This document shows positions 36,740-45,294 of a stretch of 64,000 nucleotides of DNA, piece by piece; the first letter of the stretch is position 1, and the number at the start of each line of letters is the position of its first letter. The translations under genes and the position numbers were made by a program. The notes below the pieces were generated by a model. That model did no database searches, was not told the origin of the DNA, and was given only the letters and a program-made list of their open reading frames with translations. The stretch comes from JAUZOB01 sp963692465 (lineage in GTDB: Bacteria > Bacteroidota > Bacteroidia > Bacteroidales > Prolixibacteraceae). The stretch is taken from contig OY829943.1 in assembly GCA_963692465.1 (NCBI GenBank), positions 1,178,001 to 1,242,000 on the forward strand. The letters run 5' to 3'.

Positions 36740-37695
36740 TATAATGTCTGGTTAATCCCGTGGCGACTTTTCAAGGCTCCGGAATATATAAATTGCGAAG
36801 GAGTAACTCCTTTTATCTTCTTGAATTGGCGATTGAAATTAGATATATTCTCGAATCCGGAATTATAAGCTATTTCCGAAATATTCAAGTTCCCATCAGT
36901 CAATAAATTACAGGCATAGCCAACTCTGATGCTCAACAAATATTCTTTAAATGTCATTCGATAGCTTAGCTTAAAAGCTTTACAAAAAGCAGTGTTCGAC
37001 ATTTTAGTATAGTCAAGCATTTCTTTAATCGTGATGTTTTTTTTAAAATTTTGAAGGAGATATTGTAAAGCCTTTTGCATCGGCGTGTTTAGGTTTGCAT
37101 CAAACAGCACCGTAAACAAGGGACTGCAAAGCAATGTGTAATCTTTACACTTTGAAAGAACATTAAAAATTGAGAACAAGGTATACAATTGACCTTTTAC
37201 AGACTGTTTTTCAATTAGATGCATAAGAGAAACAATGGTCTGCTTTGTTTCCGATGAAAATTTAATTCCTCTTGACGCATCCGTAAGTACTTTTTTTAAA
37301 GCCTTATTCTCCGGAATCTCAAAAAATTGCGGTCCAAGGAAGTTATGTAGAAATTGAACAACAATTGCCTCACCCTTAAACCCTTCCGTCGGAGAAAAAT
37401 AGGACTCATCACATAACCATTCATGAGGCAGGTACGGACCAACCAAAACCAAATCATTTTCTTCGAATTGGTCAATGTGGTCGCCAACCATTCGCCTGCC
37501 CCTCCCTTTAAGTATCAGAACAAGTTCATATTCAGGATGCCTGTGCCAAGGTGAAAATACGTTTTTCTCATGATACACGATAAACGATTTATCCGGCTCT
37601 TTCATTAAACTGATATTCTCGACTACCATTATGTTCTCATTGAGTTCCGTTTGATTCTCTCTAATACAATTATACACAAAAGCAAGATAATTCAT
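36739..37695 (-). CDS. AraC-family transcriptional regulator
   Basis: 318 residues. The N-terminal cupin-like ligand domain (about 40-130) has HEKNVFSPWHRHPEYELVLILKG. The C-terminal pair of helix-turn-helix motifs (about 210-310) has ITIKEMLDYTKMSNTAFCKAFK and ISEIAYNSGFENISNFNRQFKKIKGVTPSQF. It is cotranscribed with the kinase (TAATG overlap) and divergent from the PIG-L operon. Direct repeats 21 bp apart in the 108-bp gap are a likely operator. It should respond to a sugar or sugar derivative and control both sides. Confidence 0.93.
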   Translation of the reverse strand: MNYLAFVYNCIRENQTELNENIMVVENISLMKEPDKSFIVYHEKNVFSPWHRHPEYELVLILKGRGRRMVGDHIDQFEENDLVLVGPYLPHEWLCDESYFSPTEGFKGEAIVVQFLHNFLGPQFFEIPENKALKKVLTDASRGIKFSSETKQTIVSLMHLIEKQSVKGQLYTLFSIFNVLSKCKDYTLLCSPLFTVLFDANLNTPMQKALQYLLQNFKKNITIKEMLDYTKMSNTAFCKAFKLSYRMTFKEYLLSIRVGYACNLLTDGNLNISEIAYNSGFENISNFNRQFKKIKGVTPSQFIYSGALKSRHGINQTL

Positions 37696-37706
37696 TAAAA
37701 TAATGT

Positions 37707-37743
37707 ATGAAAGTATTATTCATGCAATGAAAAGTATTATACA
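37707..37743. promoter_or_regulatory. Direct repeats, candidate AraC-type operator
   Basis: ATGAAAGTATTATTCA (37707-37722) and ATGAAAAGTATTATACA (37727-37743) are near-identical and in the same orientation; the GTATTAT cores begin 21 bp apart, two helical turns. This is the geometry of AraC half-sites, between a regulator gene and a divergent operon. Confidence 0.65.
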
Positions 37744-37803
37744 GAGGCTGTTATTTAAAATAAAATTGTACTAACATTTTAAACAACCTAAACAAGAATA
37801 AAT

Positions 37804-38556
37804 ATGGAAAAAACAGTATTAGGAATCTTTGCACATCCCGATGATGCAGAATTAATGTGTGCCGGGACCTTATCATTATTAAAAAAAGCAGGTTGGTCTA
37901 TTCATATCGCAACGATGGCTCCGGGCGATAAAGGGACTACTGAATATTCAAGGGAGGACATAAGCCGAATAAGAAAATCAGAAGCGGCAGCCTCTGCTAA
38001 ATTGCTCGATGCCACTTACAACTGCCTTGAATCTGAAGATTTATACATCATGTACGATCGTGAGTCGATCAATAAAACAACGGCTTTAATTCGGAAAATA
38101 AAACCGTCGATTGTGTTCACCCATAGTCCAAACGACTATATGGTTGACCACGAGACAACCAGTAAGATCGTACAAACGGCCTGCTTTTCTGCCGGCATTA
38201 AAAATTTAGAAATAGACGAAGAGTCTTTTGAACCAGTCCCCTATTTGTACTACTGCGATACCATGGAAGCAAGAGACATTTTTGGTGAACCTATCCACAC
38301 TAAGATTTTTATAGACATAACAAGCGTAATGCTAATGAAGGAAAATATGCTTGCCAGTCACGCAAGTCAGCGGAATTGGTTGTTAGCGCATCACAAAATG
38401 GATGAATACATCCTTTCGATGAAGCGATTCGGAGCTCAAAGAGGAAAAGAAATCAACACCCAATATGCCGAAGGTTTCAGACAGCATCTGGGACATTGTT
38501 TTCCGCATGACAACATTCTTAAAGAAATACTCTCTGAAGTAAAAATTAAAAACTAA
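37804..38556 (+). CDS. PIG-L (LmbE-like) family N-deacetylase
   Basis: 250 residues. The zinc motif AHPDDAELMCAGTL (His 11, Asp 13, Asp 14) and VFTHSPNDYMVDHETT with the second zinc-binding His are those of PIG-L deacetylases, which remove acetyl groups from N-acetylglucosamine-type compounds. There is no signal peptide, so it is cytosolic. The NagB-like gene follows after 20 bp, which suggests deacetylation and then processing of an amino sugar. The real substrate is unknown. Confidence 0.9.
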   Translation: MEKTVLGIFAHPDDAELMCAGTLSLLKKAGWSIHIATMAPGDKGTTEYSREDISRIRKSEAAASAKLLDATYNCLESEDLYIMYDRESINKTTALIRKIKPSIVFTHSPNDYMVDHETTSKIVQTACFSAGIKNLEIDEESFEPVPYLYYCDTMEARDIFGEPIHTKIFIDITSVMLMKENMLASHASQRNWLLAHHKMDEYILSMKRFGAQRGKEINTQYAEGFRQHLGHCFPHDNILKEILSEVKIKN

Positions 38557-38576
38557 CAACTAAAAAGACAAGTAAT

Positions 38577-39509
38577 ATGGCACGAAAATTAAGCATGTTA
38601 GCCCCAGACTGGTGGGATTTCACAACTTTAGATACCGAAATATTGAATGACGCAGCAAAACTCACTGCTACCGATATGCTCCAGTTATCAAGAGATGGTT
38701 TCAAAGTTGTATTTTACGATACCATAGAGGATTTCTATATGGCAGAAGCATTAGAGTACATCACGGCATGGAAACAAGCAACCGAGAGCAATCCGGTTGG
38801 CATCTGCGGTCCCATAGGGCCAACAGAGCAACTGCCATTAGTGGCACGTTTGGTTAACGAACTGAAGTTGGATTTATCAAATGCCCATTTTTGGGGAATG
38901 GACGAATGGTATGTTAACGGGAAAGAACTAGATGCTTCTCACCCTCTGTCATTTGAGAAAGCCGACAGAGATCTCTGTTTTAACCGGATTGACAAGAAAT
39001 ACAGAATGCCCGATTCCAATCTACACTTTCCAAAAGCGGACACAAGTAAATACGACAGCAGTTGGGAAAGCGGAATCCGATGCGCGTGTATGCAAGGTGG
39101 TCAAGGAGATACCAAGCATTGGGCCTTTAATGATCCGGTCAAAAGAGAAGGCAAATATAAAGACACCCCTCCGACTCCTGAAGAATTCCGTAGATTATCA
39201 ACCCGCGTTGTTAATCTACACCCAATCACCTGTATGCAAAATGCACGCACCAGCGCAGGTGGCGTTGTTACCGGCATTCCAATGCAAGCATTAACAGTAG
39301 GTCCCACTCAAACATGGAAAGCTGAAAAAGTATCAATCTGGCAGGCTGGAGCTCACGATAATCCCTTCGGACAGCGGCTTACGGCTTTCATGATCAGCAA
39401 GAAAATAATGGACAGTGCCGTACCAATGTCTTTGCTGGCAGATCATCCCAACGTACAGTTTAATTATTTCAGAGGTGGACTTGGGGTTTGTGAAACAGAG
39501 ATGCATTAA
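38577..39509 (+). CDS. NagB-superfamily sugar-phosphate isomerase/deaminase with altered active site
   Basis: 310 residues, longer than classical NagB (about 265). FWGMDEWYVNG matches the NMDEY catalytic Asp region. The region matching GVGxDGHIAFNEP reads GGQGDTKHWAFNDP: an Asp and a His are kept, but the spacing is changed and the Glu of NEP is Asp. It is a paralogue commonly labelled glucosamine-6-phosphate isomerase in Bacteroidota; activity on GlcN-6-P is unproven. Second gene of the operon, followed by a 279-bp gap with a stem-loop. Confidence 0.8.
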   Translation: MARKLSMLAPDWWDFTTLDTEILNDAAKLTATDMLQLSRDGFKVVFYDTIEDFYMAEALEYITAWKQATESNPVGICGPIGPTEQLPLVARLVNELKLDLSNAHFWGMDEWYVNGKELDASHPLSFEKADRDLCFNRIDKKYRMPDSNLHFPKADTSKYDSSWESGIRCACMQGGQGDTKHWAFNDPVKREGKYKDTPPTPEEFRRLSTRVVNLHPITCMQNARTSAGGVVTGIPMQALTVGPTQTWKAEKVSIWQAGAHDNPFGQRLTAFMISKKIMDSAVPMSLLADHPNVQFNYFRGGLGVCETEMH

Positions 39510-39585
39510 TTACCTTAAACAGAACCATCCACCAACACATAAGAGGTTCTTCCAATAAGCTTGATTAGTAGACTGTAATTTAGTA

Positions 39586-39620
39586 GGTGTTAGCACAGGA
39601 ATAAATCCTGAGCCGACACC
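39586..39620 (+). other. Compound stem-loop in the gap before the PfkB gene
   Basis: GGTGT/ACACC and CAGGA/TCCTG stems separated by a symmetric 5-by-5 internal loop, capped by ATAAA. It lies in a 279-bp non-coding gap inside an otherwise tight operon and may be a processing or regulatory RNA element. I see no match to a known riboswitch. Confidence 0.4.
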
Positions 39621-39788
39621 CATTATGTCCACTTTTATCAGCAAGAGAACAAACATTTTTATTCTTTTTTGTTAGCAACGCCCACTCCAGCCACTACGGT
39701 CAAAGGATTAAAAGAGCGATCCTTACTGTTTAACATTAAAGATATTTAACTAAAAAACACCCATTTAATAATTCGTGGTAGTTTCATT

Positions 39789-40994
39789 ATGAGTACTGAT
39801 AAAATTTTAATCTCAGGCACTGGCTGTGCATTAGCTGATTATTTATACACAAATGTCAGATTTGACAGTCCCGGATTCTTAAAATACCGATCAAAAAGCA
39901 TGGGAGACGGAGGCTTAAGTCCGGGCAAACTAGTGTTTTTAGATGAACTTGAAAAATATGCGAACAAGAAGTATTCCGACATACTATGCGAAATAAGCGA
40001 TAAAGCATCATTCGATGATTTCAATATTGGCGGACCTGGATTAGTATCGCTAATTCATGCGTCTCAAATGCTTTCAACCAACGAGTTTGAGGTCCGATTT
40101 TTCGGATGTACTGGACAGGATGACATTGCCGGGTCACTATTCGACCTGTTACAAAAGACCCCTCTTATCATCTCGGACTATGTCCCGCAAAGCACAAAAG
40201 CAACTCCATTTACACATGTATTTTCCGACTTCACCTATGATGGAGGACACGGCGAACGCACTTTTGTAAACAATATTGGAGCCGCATGGGATTACACCTC
40301 CGAAATGCTTTCTGATGATTTTTTCAAAGCACAGGTTGTGTGTTTTGGTGGCACTGCACTCGTCCCGCAAATACATGATAATCTGACTTCTTTGTTGAAA
40401 AAAGCAAAGGACAATAATTGCATAACAGTAGTAAATACGGTTTTCGACTTCCGAAACGAGAAAAGCTACCCGATGATGCCATGGCCGCTTGGCGACACAG
40501 ACGAAAGCTTCAAGTTTACCGACATTTTAATCATGGATAGTGAAGAAGCATTAAAAATCAGTGGTAAATCATCGCTTCAGGAAGCTGCCGTTTATTTCCG
40601 TGATCATCAAGTATCGTCGTATCTCATTACCAATGGGAGTAAGGAAGTCATCGCCTATTCCAATGGGCGTTTGTTTCAGAAGATGAATATTTCCAGTTTC
40701 CCTGTTTCGCAAAAGATAGTAACCGAATTACAATCAGCTTCAACACTAAAAGGTGATACCACCGGCTGTGGGGACAATTTTGCCGGTGGAGTAATTGCAA
40801 GTATCGCACAGCAACTTCAATCCGGAAAGGCAGGCCTGTTCGATCTAACCGAAGCCCTGTCGTTAGGTGTTGCATCAGGTGGTTTTGCCTGTTTTTATGT
40901 CGGCGGAACCTATTATGAAAAGACACAAGGAGAGAAACTCGCAAAAGTTCAGTCTTATCAATCAGAATATTTAAAACAAATTAAACAAGCATGA
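39789..40994 (+). CDS. PfkB-family carbohydrate kinase
   Basis: 401 residues, longer than the typical 300-330 of the family. N-terminal ISGTGCALADYLY, glycine-rich substrate region FNIGGPGLVSL, and PfkB signature 2 KGDTTGCGDNFAGGVIA with Asp 323 and the catalytic base Asp 329. It phosphorylates a sugar or sugar acid. Its last codons overlap the next gene by 4 bp (ATGA), so the kinase and the dehydrogenase work on the same pathway. Confidence 0.88.
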   Translation: MSTDKILISGTGCALADYLYTNVRFDSPGFLKYRSKSMGDGGLSPGKLVFLDELEKYANKKYSDILCEISDKASFDDFNIGGPGLVSLIHASQMLSTNEFEVRFFGCTGQDDIAGSLFDLLQKTPLIISDYVPQSTKATPFTHVFSDFTYDGGHGERTFVNNIGAAWDYTSEMLSDDFFKAQVVCFGGTALVPQIHDNLTSLLKKAKDNNCITVVNTVFDFRNEKSYPMMPWPLGDTDESFKFTDILIMDSEEALKISGKSSLQEAAVYFRDHQVSSYLITNGSKEVIAYSNGRLFQKMNISSFPVSQKIVTELQSASTLKGDTTGCGDNFAGGVIASIAQQLQSGKAGLFDLTEALSLGVASGGFACFYVGGTYYEKTQGEKLAKVQSYQSEYLKQIKQA

Positions 40995-42211
40995 GTACCA
41001 TGATCAATAACAAATTAGTTCTGTTTGGCGCCGGCAAAATTGGCCGTTCCTTCATTGGACAACTATTTAGTCAGGGAGGCTACGAAGTTGTTTTCATCGA
41101 CATTTTCAAGCCCGTGATTGACGAGCTGAATTCCCGCCACAACTACAATGTTGTAATCAAAAGTGATGTTGAATTAGTTGTTACTATTCAAAATGTGCGG
41201 GGAGTATGCGCATACGATGCAGAAAAAGTTTTAGATGAGATTGCAACCGCTCGCATTGTAGCCGTATCCGTTGGATTAAAGGGACTAAAATCGATCATCC
41301 CACTTATTGCCAATGGAATAATAAAGAGATATGAAACCGCAGGAGCTACACCGCTTGATATCATCATTGCCGAAAACCTAAGGAATGCAGCGGATTTTAT
41401 GAGACAAGAACTTTCCGCGCATTTACCCCAGGGGTACCCTTTAGAAGAAAGAGTCGGACTGATTGAAACAAGCATCGGTAAAATGGTGCCGATTATGCGC
41501 AAGAAAGATATGGAAGCAGATATCCTTCAGGTCTTTGCAGAGCCATACAACACACTTATCCTTGACAAACTAGCCTTTAAAAATCCCATTCCCGAGATTA
41601 AAGGACTCGTTCCTGAAGAGAATATGAAAGCATGGGTTGACCGGAAGTTGTTTATTCACAATCTGGGACATGCTACAACTGCATATTTGGGATATCTCAC
41701 GCATCCCTCCTCTATCTATTTATATGAAGTTCTATCCGACAATCAATTAAAAGAAGAGGTCCGGAATACCATGCTACAAGCAGCACATATTCTGTTAAAG
41801 AAATACCCTGATGAGTTCACGATACAATCACTCACCGATCATATTAATGATTTGCTAATGCGTTTTCAAAACAAAGCGTTGGGCGATACCATTTTCAGAG
41901 TCGGATGTGACTTACAGCGTAAACTTGGAACAGAAGACCGTTTGGCTGGAGCCATCCATCTTGCCCAAGAGCTGAATCTCCCCTATCAGCTGATTCTAAA
42001 AGCATTGGTCTGCGGTTGTCATTTCAAAGCGACCGACCAGGAGGGAAAGATGCTTCCATCTGATATAGAATTTAACAAGATCTACGAAAAGGGCATTTCC
42101 ACGGTACTGAGAGATATTTGTGGCTTTACCAAAAGCACCGATCTATCGGTAATAAAAAAAGCGGAAGAGCTCGATAAAAGTTTAAAATTTCCGAAAGAAC
42201 AGTTAATCTAA
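40991..42211 (+). CDS. Mannitol-1-phosphate 5-dehydrogenase-like polyol/uronate dehydrogenase
   Basis: 406 residues. The N-terminal NAD-binding fold LVLFGAGKIGRSFIGQLF continues to a long helical domain with DRKLFIHNLGHATTAYLGYL (Lys 219, Asn 224, His 227), the catalytic trio of the mannitol-dehydrogenase family. The GAGKIGRGFIG-like start is closest to MtlD. It interconverts a polyol (phosphate) and a ketose (phosphate). It overlaps the PfkB gene by 4 bp and is last in the operon. The exact substrate is not predictable. Confidence 0.85.
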   Translation: MSTMINNKLVLFGAGKIGRSFIGQLFSQGGYEVVFIDIFKPVIDELNSRHNYNVVIKSDVELVVTIQNVRGVCAYDAEKVLDEIATARIVAVSVGLKGLKSIIPLIANGIIKRYETAGATPLDIIIAENLRNAADFMRQELSAHLPQGYPLEERVGLIETSIGKMVPIMRKKDMEADILQVFAEPYNTLILDKLAFKNPIPEIKGLVPEENMKAWVDRKLFIHNLGHATTAYLGYLTHPSSIYLYEVLSDNQLKEEVRNTMLQAAHILLKKYPDEFTIQSLTDHINDLLMRFQNKALGDTIFRVGCDLQRKLGTEDRLAGAIHLAQELNLPYQLILKALVCGCHFKATDQEGKMLPSDIEFNKIYEKGISTVLRDICGFTKSTDLSVIKKAEELDKSLKFPKEQLI

Positions 42212-42272
42212 ACAGATCTTGTCCTAATCGGATACAGATATGTTGTTATTTACCGATTACAACAGAATACTG

Positions 42273-42313
42273 AGGGGTATTTATCGGTCTATTCAAGGCT
42301 TTTAAATACCCCT
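42273..42313 (+). terminator. Intrinsic terminator after the sugar operon
   Basis: AGGGGTATTTA / TAAATACCCCT, perfect 11-bp stem with a 19-nt loop followed by GTTTTATTATTT, 61 bp after the dehydrogenase stop. Confidence 0.85.
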
Positions 42314-42605
42314 GTTTTATTATTTGGACAACATTGCGCCCTCAACCAGATATCCACCATCACAATGCAACGCAGGAACAGTCGAAAAACAAATAATTTT
42401 TTATATTTTTACAATTCATTGAATCATCAGACAGAAGTTTCAACGGGATTTAAATCATTTTAAATTACACCCACAATAAGAGACCGTGCAAACCCCCAAC
42501 AGATTCCGTTTGGTTTTTCGCACCGCTTTGACGATTTTCAAGAATTAGATCAGACAGAGCGACCTGATAGAAAGGAATTTAATTTTTAATTGAAAATAAC
42601 AGCTC
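42314..42605. other. Gap with no recognised feature
   Basis: Together with the preceding terminator this makes a 394-bp non-coding stretch. I see no open frame with family motifs, no tRNA-like fold and no repeat in it. Confidence 0.5.
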
Positions 42606-42839
42606 ATGATAAATAGAGAAGGAAAATTCTGGATTGTACTCATAAGTGTTGCATCTTTACTTGGAGCCATTTTTTATCATTCGGGAGATTGGGTTTCGAG
42701 ACTCATGCTCTTTTGTAGTGCAGTTTTTCTTCTTTCTTTTTTGATTCCCAATCTCAAAGGCAGACGTATTATCGCTGCATTTTTTCTAATTATAACAGCC
42801 GCAGCATATATAATCAATTACATATTTCGCTATAATTGA
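42606..42839 (+). CDS. Small hydrophobic membrane protein, hypothetical
   Basis: 77 residues with three probable membrane segments: about 8-25 (FWIVLISVASLLGAIFY), 31-46 (RLMLFCSAVFLLSFLI) and 54-72 (IIAAFFLIITAAAYIINYI). Loops are short, and positive residues (KGRR) sit between segments 2 and 3. No family recognised. It stands alone between convergent neighbours. Its consistent membrane pattern makes it more likely real than a chance frame. Confidence 0.5.
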   Translation: MINREGKFWIVLISVASLLGAIFYHSGDWVSRLMLFCSAVFLLSFLIPNLKGRRIIAAFFLIITAAAYIINYIFRYN

Positions 42840-42873
42840 AAACTTTGTAACGCTCAACAATCCAGGCTACTTA

Positions 42874-44076
42874 TCAAAGAAACTTAAAGCTTGGCATTAC
42901 ATGTATGGTAAATTCATCTTGTTCAAACACATCCTCTTGCGATAAGGTTACAACAATACCCTCCGAAAGATGATAAACTTTGAGTGCATCTATCAAGCCA
43001 GAGAATTCGCGCGCTCTGTTGTCAGCATCAAGATGCAGACAAACTTGAATAGCCTGTGCTATCGCTCCTTTTTCAACTACAACAAAATCACATTCACCAA
43101 TTCCTTTGTGGTAATAAATCTCTTTATACCGAAGACGTAGCATGTTGTAAACCATATTTTCCAACCTATGCCCTTCATCCTCTTTTATTTTGCTGACGTT
43201 AGCATTCACTAAACCCAAATCTATTGCATAAATCTTTTTAGGATTAATGGTCTGTTTCTTCAAGGAATAATTAAACATTGGAACAAGACTTATCAAATAG
43301 CTCTGTTCTAAATGAGATATATATTCCAAAACGGTTGTTGTAGAACTGATCCCCGAAGGTTCTCTAAGTTTATTGGCTGAAGTGAGATTACCTATATTTG
43401 AGAGCAGGCATAGCGTCAAGCGCTTTAACCCTCTGGTATCTTTTATTCCATATCTTACGGCTATATCACGAATCAGAATATCATCCAATAAACTCGCCAA
43501 TATTTCTTCATCTGGCGTTTTGAGAAATTCAGGGAATCCTCCATTGCGCATATATTCGAGTACAGATGCTTCATCCGTAACATATCCTTTAAAACGACAG
43601 AACTCTTTATAAGAAAATGGGAAAAGCTCGGTTGTAATGTGTCTTCCCGTTAGACTTGTACCCAATTCCCGACTCAACAAAGAGGCATTAGACCCAGTGA
43701 CGAAAACTTTAAAATTCTCATCTAACTTTTGACGTACGTAACGTTCCCAACCTTTGACGATTTGAATTTCGTCAAACATCAGAGTCTTATTGCCGGATTC
43801 AGAAATAAGAATGTCTAATTTTTGAAAATCAGAGATTTCAAAATCATATAAGCGTGGGTCATCGAAGTTGACATATAATGCTTCGGCGTGCTTTTGTTCC
43901 AGCAACTGATGCAAAAGCGTACTTTTTCCACATCTACGAACTCCGGAAACAATAAGAGCATAATTTTCCAGATCCGGTAAAGAATTTAATCTATCCCGTA
44001 TCATTCCTTCTCCTTTAACAACTAAAGCAACTCTCTGTTGCTTTATTATTTCTTGTAGAAAATCTTTCTGAATCAT
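42874..44076 (-). CDS. AAA-type ATPase with DUF4143 domain
   Basis: 400 residues. Walker A SGVRRCGKSTLLHQLL (about residues 44-59), Walker B TLMFDEIQIV, sensor VFVTGSNASLLSRELGTSLTGR, then the C-terminal DUF4143 domain with KIYAIDLGLVNAN and a final PD-(D/E)XK-like stretch ECDFVVVEKGAIAQAIQVC. This large family is abundant in Bacteroidota, often as an accessory gene of unclear role. It lies 180 bp downstream of the RES gene on the same strand and may or may not belong with it. Confidence 0.9.
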   Translation of the reverse strand: MIQKDFLQEIIKQQRVALVVKGEGMIRDRLNSLPDLENYALIVSGVRRCGKSTLLHQLLEQKHAEALYVNFDDPRLYDFEISDFQKLDILISESGNKTLMFDEIQIVKGWERYVRQKLDENFKVFVTGSNASLLSRELGTSLTGRHITTELFPFSYKEFCRFKGYVTDEASVLEYMRNGGFPEFLKTPDEEILASLLDDILIRDIAVRYGIKDTRGLKRLTLCLLSNIGNLTSANKLREPSGISSTTTVLEYISHLEQSYLISLVPMFNYSLKKQTINPKKIYAIDLGLVNANVSKIKEDEGHRLENMVYNMLRLRYKEIYYHKGIGECDFVVVEKGAIAQAIQVCLHLDADNRAREFSGLIDALKVYHLSEGIVVTLSQEDVFEQDEFTIHVMPSFKFL

Positions 44077-44256
44077 AGCGTTCTCATTTGTATTCAGACA
44101 AATATAATAGTTTCCATTCAGAATGGAAACTATTATCCATTTGCAATGAAAACTATAGTATACTTTTCAGTTAATATTTGCAACCGTTCTTGGCTCTTTT
44201 TTGCCAACAAAATAAACGCTCTCTTTTTCTCTGTCAAGAGATACTTCATAATCAAT

Positions 44257-45294
44257 TCAAACCGGGACAGAAGAAACGATTTCTGATTCCAGATTTATTC
44301 CCGCAATCCGTCTCTCTTGCACATCGATACAATCTAATTTATCCTGATTGAAAATGACGATATTAATTCCTCTCTGATGAAGAGAACTCTCATATTGAAC
44401 ACCATCAGCCCCAAGGTAATATCGGATGAACTCGCAAAAAAACTGAGTTCCAACATATTCAAGTCTTGAATCATAACGAAGCAATGGCCTTGACAAATCT
44501 TCACTGATTTCCGAAATAAGAAATTTCATTTTTGAGAATGAAACCAGATCATCCTCATGAACAAACGGATTAAGGGATGCTGTCAGATCAACAATTTTTA
44601 GCTCAGTATCCGGCTTCACAACAAAAGTCCCGACACAAACAAGATCAAGATAAGTTGCACGTATTTCATACAAAGTTGTTTCTATATCTTTTGAAACATA
44701 CAAATATGGTATTCCCTTCGGATTAGCACGTCCATCCATCGTCAAAGCAGAAGGCGGGGTCCCCATCTCTCTTTTGTGATACAAACCTGCATGGTTACTA
44801 AGGCACAACCTACTTCGATACAGTTCTTCCCCTGATTTTATAGAATAAATCAGGTCGATAAAAAACTGGTCCCAGCCCCTATCAATCAATTCGTTTGCAT
44901 CGTAGCAGAATCGTTTCCTATTTTTTAAGACAACCTTTAGTTGGTTCCAATAGAGAAGATCACTCTCTATTTCTTTCAAATGAACGTATTTTGACTCTGA
45001 AGAATATGGAATTTTAACCAATGGAATAAGATCAGTAATTATTTTTTCCACGTCAACTGTTTGGGAGAAAAGTTGCCAATCTTTCTGCATCTGCCATGAG
45101 AGAGACTTAGCGCCGGAGGAATCCGATTTTTCATATAGGTTAAAAAGAGAAGAGAAAAAAGCAGACAATTCGTTAATATCAAGCAAATCTGATTGGCTAT
45201 GACAGTAATCACAAAATCCTTTTTCTTTTGAATAAGTTGAAATAAAACTTTTTATTTCCGGATCATTAAAACAATTAGGACAACAATTACTCAT
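44257..45294 (-). CDS. HEPN/RES-type protein: N-terminal zinc ribbon plus RES NAD+-phosphorylase domain
   Basis: 345 residues. An N-terminal zinc ribbon has Cys 5-x2-Cys 8 and Cys 28-x2-Cys 31. A helical linker (about 40-155) resembles the HEPN/RES N-terminal domain. The RES domain (about 158-330) has YRSR, GRANPKGIPYLYVS (188-201), ETTLYEIR with a conserved Glu 210, and VGTQFFCEFIRYYLGADGVQYESS. RES toxins of type II toxin-antitoxin systems degrade NAD+. Here there is no Xre-type antitoxin; the partners are sce7725 and sce7726 proteins. Its ATG overlaps the sce7725 stop. Confidence 0.85.
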   Translation of the reverse strand: MSNCCPNCFNDPEIKSFISTYSKEKGFCDYCHSQSDLLDINELSAFFSSLFNLYEKSDSSGAKSLSWQMQKDWQLFSQTVDVEKIITDLIPLVKIPYSSESKYVHLKEIESDLLYWNQLKVVLKNRKRFCYDANELIDRGWDQFFIDLIYSIKSGEELYRSRLCLSNHAGLYHKREMGTPPSALTMDGRANPKGIPYLYVSKDIETTLYEIRATYLDLVCVGTFVVKPDTELKIVDLTASLNPFVHEDDLVSFSKMKFLISEISEDLSRPLLRYDSRLEYVGTQFFCEFIRYYLGADGVQYESSLHQRGINIVIFNQDKLDCIDVQERRIAGINLESEIVSSVPV

